Source of the DNA: Lentzea fradiae
GTDB lineage: Bacteria; Actinomycetota; Actinomycetes; Mycobacteriales; Pseudonocardiaceae
NCBI RefSeq assembly: GCF_900100955.1
Contig: NZ_FNCC01000003.1
Location: 470,293 to 534,292, forward strand
Direction: 5' to 3'
Length of the DNA stretch: 64,000 bases
The position numbers and the translations under genes are program-made. Positions 1 through 8,343 of this stretch are shown piece by piece; the first letter of the stretch is position 1; each line of letters opens with the position of its first letter. The notes below the pieces were generated by a model. It worked only from the letters and a program-made list of their open reading frames with translations, had not been told where the DNA came from and made no database searches.

Positions 1-402
1 CGAGTTGATCAGGCCGAGCTGCAGCATCATCACGAAGATCGGCACCATCGCGGCCGTGCCGGTCACGACGCTCGACAGCAGCAACAGCAGGTACAGCAGC
101 AGGTCCCGGCCGGGTATCCGCACCCGCGACAGGGCATAGGCGGCGAGCGCGGCCAGGACCGTCGTGACCACGGTCGCGATCACGCACAGCACCAGCGAGT
201 TCACCAACGACGTCAGCGCGTACGGGTGGTCGAACGTGGCCGTGACGTTGTCCAGCGTCCAGTCCGGCCACCGCAGCCCGAGGCCGGGTCTCGAGTCGAA
301 CGGCGCGGAGGCGAGCCACAGCATCGGCACCGCGAAGAAGGCCATCACCACCGCGACCAGCACGTAGAAGCCGATCCGGCGGACCATCCACAGAGGACTC
401 AC
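1..402 (-). CDS. Carbohydrate ABC transporter permease (MalG type), partial
   Basis: Inner-membrane permease of a sugar ABC importer, cut by the left window edge, so about 134 N-terminal residues are seen. The translation shows a first membrane helix (VAVVMAFFAVPMLWLA), a MalG-like loop (WTLDNVTATF) and the segment AAYALSRVRIPGRD typical of these permeases just before further helices. The GTG start at 402 overlaps the TGA of the upstream permease (GTGA), so translation is probably coupled; an in-frame ATG at 387 is the alternative. It is the last visible gene of the importer operon after the binding protein and first permease. The substrate cannot be read from sequence. Confidence 0.88.
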   Translation of the reverse strand, partial: MSPLWMVRRIGFYVLVAVVMAFFAVPMLWLASAPFDSRPGLGLRWPDWTLDNVTATFDHPYALTSLVNSLVLCVIATVVTTVLAALAAYALSRVRIPGRDLLLYLLLLLSSVVTGTAAMVPIFVMMLQLGLINS

Positions 403-1265
403 GCGCGCCTCCGCAGCAGTCTCAGGTACACCAGCGCGATCACCAGGTTGCCGAGCAGCAACAGCAGCGACATCGCGGACGCGTAGCCGAGCTGCCCGCT
501 CTCCAGCGCCTGCCGGTAGATGAGCACCGGCAGCACCTCGGACTGGTGGTTCGGCCCGCCCGCGGTGAGCAGGAACGGCGTGAAGTCGTTGGCCGTCCAC
601 AGGCTGATGAGCAGCGTGTTCGTCAGCACGTGCCCGCGGATGTGCGGGAACACCACGTCCCGCACGGTCTGCCATCCCGACGCACCGGCCAGCCGCGCGG
701 TCTCCAGCTGCGAGGGCGGCACCGCGGCCAGCGCGGAGGTGTAGAGCAGCATCGAGAACGCCGTGCCGCGCCAGACGTTGAACACGATCAGGCTGGTCAT
801 CGGGTACTGCACCAGCCACGCGGTCTGCGGCGAGCCGAGCAGCATCCCGAGCGTGCCGGTGTCGCGGCTCAGCACCGCGAACCACAGGTACGCCACGACC
901 GTGCCCGGCAGGATCCACGACAGCAGCACCAGCCCCTCGACGGTGCGCCGCAGCGAGGGACGCACGGTCCGGAGCAGCCAGGCGAGGCCGAAGCCGAGCA
1001 CGTTCTGCCCGATCACCGCCGAGCCGAGCACGAACAACGCCGTCAGCCACACCGAGTTCGTGAACAACGGGTCACGCACGGCGTTCAGGACGTTGTCCAG
1101 CCCGACCACCCTCGGGTTCGCCGCCGCGGGCCCGGTCAGCTGGTAGTTCGTGATGCCGATGTACAGCGTCCACAGCGCGGGGAAGACCAGGAAGACACCG
1201 ATCAGCAGCAACGCCGGAGCGACGAACGCCGCCGCGCGGCGGACACCGAGGCCCGCGCTATCCAA
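399..1265 (-). CDS. Carbohydrate ABC transporter permease (MalF type)
   Basis: First of two membrane permeases of the importer, 288 aa with about six helices. The EAA loop that contacts the ATPase is visible as LETARLAGASGWQTVRDVVFPHI, in short form ARLAGASGWQ around residue 190, followed by a conserved Trp/Pro-rich segment. The start is TTG at 1265, inside the last codons of the binding-protein gene (8-bp overlap), and the gene ends in an overlap with the second permease. No ATPase gene is visible, so this system may use a shared MsiK-type ATPase encoded elsewhere, as in Streptomyces; that is inference. Confidence 0.9.
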   Translation of the reverse strand: MDSAGLGVRRAAAFVAPALLLIGVFLVFPALWTLYIGITNYQLTGPAAANPRVVGLDNVLNAVRDPLFTNSVWLTALFVLGSAVIGQNVLGFGLAWLLRTVRPSLRRTVEGLVLLSWILPGTVVAYLWFAVLSRDTGTLGMLLGSPQTAWLVQYPMTSLIVFNVWRGTAFSMLLYTSALAAVPPSQLETARLAGASGWQTVRDVVFPHIRGHVLTNTLLISLWTANDFTPFLLTAGGPNHQSEVLPVLIYRQALESGQLGYASAMSLLLLLGNLVIALVYLRLLRRRA

Positions 1266-2637
1266 CGTTGTCCTCGCCGACCGCCCTCACCAGCGCCGCC
1301 CGGTACGCGCGGGCGGCCTCGTCCGGGCTCTTGCCCGCCACGACGTCCGCTGTCGCCTGTTGCAGCGCCGCCGACACCTTCGGGTAGTCGGCGAGACCCG
1401 GCCGGTAACGCGTGATCGGCAGGACCTTCTCGGCGACGAACGTCAGCATCGGGTCGCCTTCGAGCACCTCGTCGTTGACGTCCTGCCGCTGGGTGAGCTG
1501 CGCGGTGCCCGCGAGCGACTCCTTCACCGCTTCCGCGGAGTTGAGGAACCGCAAGAACTCCCACGCCTGCCTGGGATACCGCGTGTTCGGGTTGATCACG
1601 CGGACACCGCCGCCGGACATGCTCACGAAGTCCTGCCCGCCGACGCCCGCACCGGGCTGCCGCGCCGGGACCAGCGCCCAGCCGACGGCGGTGTCGCGGT
1701 CGGGCATCTTCGCCACGCCGTTGCGCGGCTCGACGACCGAACGCCAGAAGTAGTCGCCCTCCAGCAGGACGCCGATCCTGTTCTCGCTGAACAGCTGGAA
1801 CGACCGGTCGCGGCCCTTGGCCTCCTGCTGCAGCACGGGATCGCCGAGCCCGCCGCCGTAGATCTTCTCGTAGAGCCCGAGCACGTCCTTCAGCTCGGCC
1901 GAGTCGCCCTGCCACTTCCCGTTGTCGTAGACGGGTTTCCCGGTGCCCGCCAGCACGGGCAGCACGCCCTGCATCGTCGTGGCCTCGCCCATCGCGGTGC
2001 CGGCGTTGAGCTGGATCGGTGTCACGCCCGGCAACGTCTTCAGCTTCGCGCCCGCGTCGAGCACGTCCTGCCAACCGCGGGGCTGCCAGTTCGCGGGCAG
2101 CCCCGCCTGCGCGAACAGCTTCTTGTTGTAGAACAGCACGCGTCCGTCGGTGCCCATCGGCACGCCGTACCGCTTGCCCTCGAACTCGCCGAGCCCTTGC
2201 ACGGCGTCCGGGATCTGCTCCCAGCCGTCCCAGTCGGTGTTCCCGACGACGTCGGCGAGCGGCCGGATCTGACCGGCCTGGGCGAGCTCGCCCAGCCAGA
2301 TGCCGTCGATCTCGACGACGTCGCCGCCACCGCCCGTCTTGAGGTCCAGCGCGACTTTGGTCTTGTAGTCCTCGTCCCCCGCGCCGTTCTGCTCGAACTC
2401 GATCGTCGCGGTGACGCCCTTCGCCTTCTGCAGCTCGGTGAACCGGGGGATCACCCAGTTCCGCAGCCAGTTCGCCCCGCGCGAGTTCTTCCCGCCCGCC
2501 ACCGCGTTGGCGACGATCGTCAGGGTGAACTCCGTGGCATCCGCGTTTCTGTCCTGCTCACGCTGCTGGGGCTGCCCCAGGCACCCCGCCACCAGTCCGC
2601 ACACCGCGAGCAGCCCGAACGTCGTTGTCCGCCGCAT
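1258..2637 (-). CDS. Extracellular sugar-binding lipoprotein of the ABC importer
   Basis: Family 1 extracellular solute-binding protein, 459 aa, delivering a sugar or oligosaccharide to the two downstream permeases. The N-terminus MRRTTTFGLLAVCGLVAGC is a lipoprotein signal with lipobox LVAGC; the Cys at residue 19 would be lipidated. The mature part has the family pattern (FTELQKAKG, GGDVVEIDGIWLGELA, YGVPMGTDGRVLFYNK, AWEFLRFL). The ATG at 2637 was chosen because the longer frame upstream lacks signal-peptide character. It is first in the operon and divergent from the beta-lactamase, with 92 bp between start codons. Ligand unknown. Confidence 0.92.
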   Translation of the reverse strand: MRRTTTFGLLAVCGLVAGCLGQPQQREQDRNADATEFTLTIVANAVAGGKNSRGANWLRNWVIPRFTELQKAKGVTATIEFEQNGAGDEDYKTKVALDLKTGGGGDVVEIDGIWLGELAQAGQIRPLADVVGNTDWDGWEQIPDAVQGLGEFEGKRYGVPMGTDGRVLFYNKKLFAQAGLPANWQPRGWQDVLDAGAKLKTLPGVTPIQLNAGTAMGEATTMQGVLPVLAGTGKPVYDNGKWQGDSAELKDVLGLYEKIYGGGLGDPVLQQEAKGRDRSFQLFSENRIGVLLEGDYFWRSVVEPRNGVAKMPDRDTAVGWALVPARQPGAGVGGQDFVSMSGGGVRVINPNTRYPRQAWEFLRFLNSAEAVKESLAGTAQLTQRQDVNDEVLEGDPMLTFVAEKVLPITRYRPGLADYPKVSAALQQATADVVAGKSPDEAARAYRAALVRAVGEDNVG

Positions 2638-2717
2638 CCGTGATCTCCCCACCCAGAGGACCAACCGGCACGCCAACCTCCAACCTGGCACCGCGCCACC
2701 CGCGCCACAACCTCGAA

Positions 2718-2723
2718 TACGGT
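2718..2723 (+). promoter_or_regulatory. Putative -10 element (TACGGT) giving a leaderless bla transcript
   Basis: TACGGT ends 6 nt before the GTG start at 2730. This is the TANNNT-N6-start layout of actinobacterial leaderless genes, and it supports the GTG at 2730 over the longer in-frame ATG at 2625. Confidence 0.5.
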
Positions 2724-2729
2724 GATCCT

Positions 2730-3638
2730 GTGACCGATCGACGCGCCGTGCTGAAGTCCCTGGCCCTGCTGCCCCTCGCCGGCTGCGCGACTCCCCCACC
2801 GGCCACGTCACCGTCGACCACGACCATCACGACGACCGCCACCACGACGACCACCGCCGCACCCGTGCACCACGACGCGCTGACCGAACTGGAGAAGAAG
2901 TTCGACGCACGGCTGGGCGTCTTCGCGGCCGGCGGGGACAGGACGGTCGAGCACCGGGCCGACGAACGGTTCGCGTTCTGCTCGACGTTCAAGGGCCTGG
3001 CCGCCGCCGCGGTCCTGCACCACCACCCGATGACGCACCTGGACACCGTCGTCACCTACACCGAGGCCGACCTCATGAAGAGCTCGGCCATCACCCGGCA
3101 GCACGTCCGGACCGGCATGACCCTGCGCGACCTGTGCGACGCGGCGGTCCGCCACAGCGACGGCACGGCGGGCAACCTGCTGCTGCGCGAGGCCGGTGGG
3201 CCCGCGGAGCTCACGGCGTACCTGCGCGGGCTCGGCGACACCGTGACGAGGATGGACCGGATCGAGCCGGACATCACCTCGGCCGTCCCCGGCGACCCGC
3301 GGGACACCGCGACCCCGCGGTCACTCGGCACCGACTACCGGCGGCTCGTGCTCGGCGACGCGCTCCCGCCGGAGAAGCGGGCCTTCCTCACCGATCTGCT
3401 GGAACGCTCGGTCACCGGCGCCAAGCGCGTGCGGGCGGGGGCGCCGGCAGGAAGCAGGGTCGCCGGCAAGACCGGTACCGGCGGGTACGGCACGGTCAAC
3501 GACATCGCGGTGGTGTGGCCGCCCGGTCGCGAGCCGGTCCTGGTGGCGGTCATGTCCAGCAGGGCGGCGGCGGACGCCGGGTACGACGAGGCGCTCGTCG
3601 CGGAGGCGGCGGCCTACGTTCTCAAGACGCTCATCTGA
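2730..3638 (+). CDS. bla: Class A beta-lactamase, lipoprotein
   Basis: Secreted serine beta-lactamase, 302 aa, hydrolysing penicillin-type antibiotics or involved in cell-wall turnover. A signal with lipobox-like LLPLAGCA (Cys19) is followed by a Thr-rich linker. Catalytic motifs are present: STFK (residues 85-88, nucleophile Ser85), SDG (143-145) in place of SDN, the omega-loop RIEPD with Glu179 (Ambler 166) and KTG (247-249). SDG is also found in mycobacterial BlaC. The position of the conserved omega-loop Asn (Ambler 170) reads Thr, which is unusual. Start GTG 2730 is supported by a leaderless-type -10. No adjacent BlaR/BlaI regulator is present. Confidence 0.93.
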   Translation: MTDRRAVLKSLALLPLAGCATPPPATSPSTTTITTTATTTTTAAPVHHDALTELEKKFDARLGVFAAGGDRTVEHRADERFAFCSTFKGLAAAAVLHHHPMTHLDTVVTYTEADLMKSSAITRQHVRTGMTLRDLCDAAVRHSDGTAGNLLLREAGGPAELTAYLRGLGDTVTRMDRIEPDITSAVPGDPRDTATPRSLGTDYRRLVLGDALPPEKRAFLTDLLERSVTGAKRVRAGAPAGSRVAGKTGTGGYGTVNDIAVVWPPGREPVLVAVMSSRAAADAGYDEALVAEAAAYVLKTLI

Positions 3639-4032
3639 CCGTGGACACGTCCGCCCACACGGTCTTGAGGTCGGGGAGCCGGTTGTGGCCCCACACCTGT
3701 GCCAGTCCGTTCACCAGCAGCAACCCGCGCTGCCGACGGCCGCGGAACCCCATCCGGCCGAGCTGCGGGAAGCGCCCCGGCGTCCCGTCGTCGACCTCGA
3801 CCCGCACGACCTCCCGTTCCGGGAGGCGCAGGACACGGGCACGCCGCGGCGGAGCGGCGTGGTGATACGCGTTGCTCACGAGTTCCGTGGCGACGACCAG
3901 CACGTCGACCACCACGTTCTCGTGCATCCCTTGCAGGAGGTCGCGCACCTCCGCCCGCACGTCCGCGAGCGGCAGCACCCCCTCCGGTAGGACGAGGTCC
4001 AGTCGTTCCCCGGACCGTCCTGCGATACCCAT
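3631..4032 (-). CDS. RsbW-like ATP-binding regulatory protein
   Basis: Small GHKL-fold ATPase domain protein (HATPase_c_2), 133 aa, of the kind that acts as an anti-sigma factor or serine kinase in actinomycetes. The N-box is ATELVSNAYHHA, and the nucleotide-lid region is represented by RRQRGLLLVNGLAQVWG. The ATG at 4032 has a GGGAG motif 6 nt upstream and gives the family-typical length; the longer in-frame start at 4104 adds a low-quality extension. It lies beside a second protein of the same family (4115-4513) on the same strand and ends tail to tail with bla (8-bp overlap). The target is unknown. Confidence 0.8.
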   Translation of the reverse strand: MGIAGRSGERLDLVLPEGVLPLADVRAEVRDLLQGMHENVVVDVLVVATELVSNAYHHAAPPRRARVLRLPEREVVRVEVDDGTPGRFPQLGRMGFRGRRQRGLLLVNGLAQVWGHNRLPDLKTVWADVSTVR

Positions 4033-4114
4033 CAGCCTCTCCCAGCGCCCTGTCTGTTCAAGGCAGGTGTTCCCATACCCGGCGAACCGGCGTTCAAACC
4101 CCACCGAACTCCGT

Positions 4115-4513
4115 TCACGTCACCCTCGGGAGGACGGCCCAGACCACGGTCCCGCCGTGCGCCCTGTCCACGCCCCAGCGTTCGGACAGCCTGGCCACCA
4201 GGACCAGGCCGTAGCCCCGCTGCGGACGGGAGACCTTGCGCAACGGCGGATGCGCGCGGGCGTCGTGGGCGATCTCGATCCGGATCTTGCTCCGCTCCAC
4301 GACGACACGCAGGAACGACGGTTCCGACGTGTACCGGTAGGCGTTGCTGACCAGCTCGTTCACCACCAGCAGCACGTCCGCCACCGCGTCGGTGTCCTCC
4401 CGGGCCAGCTCCAGCCGCACCCAGCGGCGGACAGCCGCGAGCGACGGACGATGCCTGCCCAGTGGCAGGTCGGCCGCCGTTCCGCCCGTCTCCGCTGCCT
4501 GGTCGCGCGCCAA
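4115..4513 (-). CDS. RsbW-like ATP-binding regulatory protein, tandem paralogue
   Basis: Second single-domain GHKL ATPase, 132 aa, with N-box VNELVSNAYRYT and the G2-like stretch QRGYGLVLVARLSERWG ending in TVVWAVLP. It shares architecture with its neighbour at 3631-4032 and is probably an old tandem duplicate. The start is TTG at 4513 with GAGGAG 4 nt upstream. Such proteins usually bind an anti-anti-sigma factor or a sigma factor; no partner is adjacent, so function is inferred from family only. Confidence 0.8.
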   Translation of the reverse strand: MARDQAAETGGTAADLPLGRHRPSLAAVRRWVRLELAREDTDAVADVLLVVNELVSNAYRYTSEPSFLRVVVERSKIRIEIAHDARAHPPLRKVSRPQRGYGLVLVARLSERWGVDRAHGGTVVWAVLPRVT

Positions 4514-4642
4514 ACCGCTCCTCGCTCAGATGATCAGTCCCGGGGCGGGTTACCCGAGTACATCACCCACCAAACCACCTCTTCGAACCACAAAAATCCC
4601 GGGATACCCTCTCCGCTCCGTCGCCATTCCCGGGGGACACGA

Positions 4643-5816
4643 GTGCCCAGAAGTCTCGCAGCCCTGCTCCTGGCGCTGCTGGCGGTCGCCGCCAGCCGGC
4701 AGCTGCTGACGCCGATCTTCCCGGTCCTCGTCGACGACGCCGGACTGACCACCGCCCAGCTCGGCCTGGCCGCTGACCGTCAGCGCCGTCGCACTGACCC
4801 TCGCATGTCCGCCGTGGGGACTTCTGACCGACCTCGCCGGGCTGCGGACGGTGCTGGTCAGCGGCCTCGCCCTCGGTGCGACCGGCCTCATCGGGTTCGG
4901 CGTCGCGGTGACGTTCGCGAGTGACGGGACGTTGTCCCACGGCCCCGCGGTGGCGGCCGTGCTGCTGTTCCGGGGCGTCCTGGTGGGCGCGGGCCTCGCC
5001 GTGCTGCCGGTCGCCGCGCTCGCCGTCGCGGGCACCTCCGCCGAGGACCGGCGCACCGGCGCGGTCGGCCTGTTCGGCGCGGCGTCCGACGTGGGCTCGG
5101 CGCTCGGCCCGCTGGCGGGCGGCGCCCTGGCCGCCGTGTCGCTGGCCATGCCGCTCTACGTCGCACCGGTCGTCGTCGTGGTCGTCGCGGCCGTGCTGCT
5201 GGTCGTCCTCCAGCCCGGCCCTTCCGGTGACCTCCCGGCGCGGATCCGGCCGGCGGAGGCGCTGCCGGCCTTCGGCGTCGGGTTCCTGCTGCACCTGGCG
5301 TTCGTCTTGGCGCAGGTCACGATCATCGTGGTGATGAGCGAACGGCTGGGGCCCGCCGCCGGCACGGCGGGCGTGGCCGCAGTGGTGGCCGCGGTCACGA
5401 CCGTCGGGCTCGTCGGCACGCAGGGTGTGCTCGTGCCGTTGCTGAAGCCGCCACCCGGCCTGCTGATGAAGATCGGCGCGCCGGTCGCGCTGGCCGGGTA
5501 CGTGCTGCTGGCGGTCGCGCCGTCGCTGCTCGTGGCCGCGGCGGGGTCCCTGGTGGCGGCGGTCGGCACGGGCCTCGGCGGAACCGGGTTCGCCGCGACC
5601 GCCACGTTCGCGGCGGGGACGCGGCGCCAGGGCCTGGTCGCCGGTCTAGTCTGCGGCACCGTCGGGCTGACGGCCGTGGTCGCACCCGCGCTGGGCGAAC
5701 TGCTGCGCCTGGTGGACCCGCTCGTGGCGGTGGGCGCCGCCGGGGTGGCAGCGCTGCTCGCGACCGGGCTGGCGCTGGTGCCCGCCGGCGGGGCGCGGCC
5801 GAACGTCCCGGCTTGA
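4643..5816 (+). pseudogene. MFS transporter split by a frameshift near its N-terminus
   Basis: A major facilitator superfamily exporter, about 390 aa if restored. The frame from GTG 4643 (with GGGGGA upstream) encodes helix 1 and LTPIFPVLVDDAGLTTAQLG. After about 4764-4772 this frame degenerates into Arg-rich sequence, while the +1 frame continues naturally as AWPLTVSAVALTLACPPWGLLTD, including the MFS loop motif GLLTDLAGLR, then about ten further helices to 5816. One extra base or two missing bases explains it. A true pseudogene, a sequencing or assembly error, or a programmed shift cannot be separated from one sequence. A start at GTG 4851 would lack the first helices. Confidence 0.75.
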
Positions 5817-5860
5817 CGTTCCGGTCTCGCCGGGACTGTTTCGAAACGCTCACATCCCGT

Positions 5861-5866
5861 TACTCT
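5861..5866 (+). promoter_or_regulatory. Putative -10 element (TACTCT) of leaderless copC
   Basis: TACTCT lies exactly 6 nt before the ATG at 5873 with no Shine-Dalgarno sequence, matching the leaderless layout. Confidence 0.45.
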
Positions 5867-5872
5867 GCGCGC

Positions 5873-6418
5873 ATGAGGCGTTTCTTCAGCGCGGTCGTGC
5901 TGGCACTGCTCGCCGTGACGGCCGCGGCCGTCCCCGCGCAGGCCCACGCCGAGCTCAGGAGCAGCAACCCGGCGTCCGGCGCGGCACTCGACGCCCCTCC
6001 TCCGCAGGTCGAGCTGACGTTCAGCGACGTCATCAGCCTGCCGGACGACGCCGCGGTCACCATCACGGGACCGGACGGCGCCAAGTGGCCGATGACCGAG
6101 TCCGCCGCCGTCGACAGGACGATCACCGCGAAGTTCGACACCACGGCGATGAAGGCCGGTGCGCACACGCTGGCGTGGAAGGCGAAGTCCGAGGACGGCG
6201 ACGTCGTCGAGGGCACCTTCTCGTTCACGATGAACGTCGCCGCGCCGACCTCGTCCCCGGCGGCGGTCACCTCGTCGGTGCCGGTGACGACGACCGCGGC
6301 CCGGGCGGCGGAGACCGGCCAGGGGTCAGGCGGGTCCGGGTGGATCTGGGTGTGGATCGCGCTCGCCCTGGTGGTCGCCGTCGGCGCGGTCCTGCTGGTC
6401 CGCCGCCGCCAGGCGTAG
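5873..6418 (+). CDS. copC: CopC-domain copper-binding protein with C-terminal membrane anchor
   Basis: Exported copper-binding protein, 181 aa. Residues 1-25 are a signal peptide ending PAQA|HAEL, so the mature protein starts with His, the copper-site residue of CopC proteins. The CopC beta-sandwich follows (LRSSNPASGAALDAPP, VELTFSDVISLPDDAAVTI, AGAHTLAWKAKSEDGDVVEGTFSF), then a Thr/Ala/Ser linker and one helix (WIWVWIALALVVAVGAVLLV) with RRR tail. No CopD gene is adjacent, although this anchored form resembles the CopC module of YcnJ systems. Its 3' end overlaps the convergent sigma gene by 93 bp. Confidence 0.88.
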   Translation: MRRFFSAVVLALLAVTAAAVPAQAHAELRSSNPASGAALDAPPPQVELTFSDVISLPDDAAVTITGPDGAKWPMTESAAVDRTITAKFDTTAMKAGAHTLAWKAKSEDGDVVEGTFSFTMNVAAPTSSPAAVTSSVPVTTTAARAAETGQGSGGSGWIWVWIALALVVAVGAVLLVRRRQA

Positions 6419-7555
6419 CCGTGCGCGCAGGAGGTCGCGCTCGGCCGGGTGGTCCGTCCGGCCGAGCGCGGCCTCCAGCGCCGCCCTCGGGTCCTCGCCC
6501 AGCCGCCGCAGCAGGTCGGCCCGCACCGCGTGGAACAGGTGGTAGCGGTCGAGGTCGAGCGCGTCGACGAGGGCGAGCGCCCGTTCCGGCCCCTCGGTCT
6601 CGGCCACCGCGACGGCCCGGTGCAGTGCCACGACCGGGCTCGGCGCCATCGCCATCAGCTGGTCGTAGAGCGCCACGACCTGGTGCCAGTCGGTCGGCGG
6701 GTCGCTGTGCACGGCGTTGATCGCGGCCTGCACCTGGTACGGGCCGGGCCGGTTCCAGCGCAGGCAGCGGCGCACGAGGTCCTGGCCCTCCGCCACCAGG
6801 TCCGCGTCCCACAGCGCCCGGTCCTGGTCGGCGAGCAGGACGATCTCCCCGTCGCGCAGCCGGGCCTCCCGGCGCGAGTCGACGAGCAGCATCAGCGCGA
6901 GCAGTCCCCAGACCTCCGGTTCGTCGGGCATCAGCTCCGCCAGCACCCGCCCGAGCCGCACGGCCTCGTCGCTCAGCGCCCGCCGGTCAGGCCAGCCGGA
7001 GGTGAAGATGAGGTAGACGACGGCGAGCACGGCCTTGAGCCGGTCGGGCAGGTCGGCGTCGCGCGGCACCCGGTACGGGACGCGGGCCGCGCGGATCTTG
7101 CCCTTGGCCCGCACGATCCGCTGCGCCATCGTGGCCTCCGGCACCAGGAACGCCCTGGCGATCTCGGCCGTGGACAGCCCGCCGAGCAGCTTCAGCGTCA
7201 ACGCCACCCTGGCCTGCGCCGCCAGTGCAGGGTGGCAGCAGGTGAAGATCAGCCGCAGCCGGTCGTCCGGCACGTCCCCCACCTCCTCCGGTTCGGACTC
7301 CCCGCGCAGCACCGCTGCCTGGGCGTGCTTCTCGTGCCCCTTGGTCTCGCGGCGCAGCCGGTCAACGGCGCGGTTGCGGGCCGTCGTGATGATCCAGCCG
7401 GCGGGTGAGGGCGGCACCCCGTCGACCGGCCACCGGAGCATGGCCGTGGCGAAGGCGTCCTGCACCGCCTCCTCGGCGAGGTCGAGGTCGCCGAGGACGC
7501 GGGTCAGGACGGACACCGCGCGGCCGTACTCCGCGCGAAAGACCTCCTCGATCAC
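6326..7555 (-). CDS. ECF42-type RNA polymerase sigma factor
   Basis: Extracytoplasmic-function sigma factor with a long C-terminal extension, 409 aa. Region 2 is at residues 1-75 (AEEAVQDAFATAMLRWP, GWIITTARNRAVDRLRR), region 4 at about 105-165 (LTLKLLGGLSTAEIARAFLV), then the DUF6596/TPR-like extension of ECF42 proteins (LAVVYLIFTSGW, AAINAVHSDPPTDWHQVVALYDQL). The neighbouring upstream gene encodes a DGPF (YCII) protein, the known ECF42 partner, ending 10 nt before this GTG. The last ~30 residues are read antisense through the end of copC and look non-native, suggesting loss of an earlier stop. Confidence 0.92.
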   Translation of the reverse strand: MIEEVFRAEYGRAVSVLTRVLGDLDLAEEAVQDAFATAMLRWPVDGVPPSPAGWIITTARNRAVDRLRRETKGHEKHAQAAVLRGESEPEEVGDVPDDRLRLIFTCCHPALAAQARVALTLKLLGGLSTAEIARAFLVPEATMAQRIVRAKGKIRAARVPYRVPRDADLPDRLKAVLAVVYLIFTSGWPDRRALSDEAVRLGRVLAELMPDEPEVWGLLALMLLVDSRREARLRDGEIVLLADQDRALWDADLVAEGQDLVRRCLRWNRPGPYQVQAAINAVHSDPPTDWHQVVALYDQLMAMAPSPVVALHRAVAVAETEGPERALALVDALDLDRYHLFHAVRADLLRRLGEDPRAALEAALGRTDHPAERDLLRARLRLAAADQQDRADGDHQGERDPHPDPPGPA

Positions 7556-7565
7556 TTGGCCGGGC

Positions 7566-7916
7566 TCAACCGGTCGCGATCGGCCTGACCTCGACCGACA
7601 GGGGCGTGAGCACGAGGGCCAGCCGGCGGCCCCACTCCAGCGCCTCGTCGAGGTCCGCGGCCCGGATGACGGTGAAGCCGCCGATGTGCTCCCTGCCCTC
7701 GGTGAACGGCCCGTCCGTCATCAGCACCTCGTCGTCCTTCGCCGTCAGCACGGTCGCGGTCGACGGCGGGTGCAGGCCGGCGGCGAACACCCAGGCCCCC
7801 TTCGCGCGCATCTCGTCGTTCAGGGCGGCGAGGTTCGCCATGATCGGGTCGAGCACCTCGGGCGGGGGCGCGTCACCGTCGGGCTGGTAGATGCTGAGCA
7901 GGTACTGCTGCGTCAT
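7566..7916 (-). CDS. DGPF-domain (YCII-related) protein paired with the ECF42 sigma factor
   Basis: Small protein, 116 aa, with the hallmark TDGPFTEGREHIGGF and an ATG preceded by AAGGAG. The family is regularly encoded beside ECF42 sigma factors and is thought to act in their signalling. It is the first gene of a two-gene operon with the sigma factor. It has the ferredoxin-like YCII architecture (YLLSIYQPDG at the N-terminus, LDEALEWGRRLA near the C-terminus). Its biochemical activity is not established. Confidence 0.92.
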   Translation of the reverse strand: MTQQYLLSIYQPDGDAPPPEVLDPIMANLAALNDEMRAKGAWVFAAGLHPPSTATVLTAKDDEVLMTDGPFTEGREHIGGFTVIRAADLDEALEWGRRLALVLTPLSVEVRPIATG

Positions 7917-8006
7917 GGTGGTCTCCTTTCACCCCTTGTACGAACGGGGCCCGCCCTTTTCGACAACCACGACATGGTCTCGTCCACCCGGCCTGGACAG
8001 CACGAC

Positions 8007-8039
8007 GACCCGGATCACTTCGGAAGGCCGATCCGGGTC
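8007..8039 (-). terminator. Hairpin downstream of the HPF-like gene
   Basis: Perfect 10-bp inverted repeat GACCCGGATC (8007-8016) / GATCCGGGTC (8030-8039) with a 13-nt loop, located 17 bp past the stop of the 8056-8343 gene on the minus strand. There is no T-run, as is usual for actinomycete terminators. Confidence 0.6.
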
Positions 8040-8055
8040 CGGGCGGTGACGGGGC

Positions 8056-8343
8056 TCAGCTCACGGTGGTGAGCCTCAGCGAGACCAGCTGGCGCCGCAA
8101 CCGCTCGCGCAGGAGGTCGATCGCCTCCGTGGCGGTCCCGGCCTCCGCGTACGCCTGCACCTCGTCCCACTTGAGGTCGAACCGGGCGTGTGCGTGGATC
8201 ACGGTCCTGTCCGACGTCAGGCTGACCCACGCGAAGTCGACCCGGCAGGGGGCGAAGAAGTCCAGCGAGCCGATGCGCTCGGACGCGTAGTCCCGAGCCT
8301 CCTCAGGGACGTCCAGCCCGAGCGAGACCTGGATGTAGTCCAT
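8056..8343 (-). CDS. HPF/RaiA-like small protein (putative ribosome-associated factor)
   Basis: A 95-aa protein starting MDYIQVSLGLDVPEEARDYASERIGSL. The pattern of an alternating strand-forming N-terminus, HAHARFDLKWDEVQAYAEA and the closing helix AIDLLRERLRRQL resembles the N-terminal domain of hibernation-promoting factors; the C-terminal dimerisation domain is absent. ATG 8343 was chosen because AGGAGG sits 9 nt upstream, inside the coding part of the longer start at 8367. A terminator-like hairpin follows. If correct it would bind the 30S subunit, but the match is by eye and moderate. Confidence 0.5.
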   Translation of the reverse strand: MDYIQVSLGLDVPEEARDYASERIGSLDFFAPCRVDFAWVSLTSDRTVIHAHARFDLKWDEVQAYAEAGTATEAIDLLRERLRRQLVSLRLTTVS

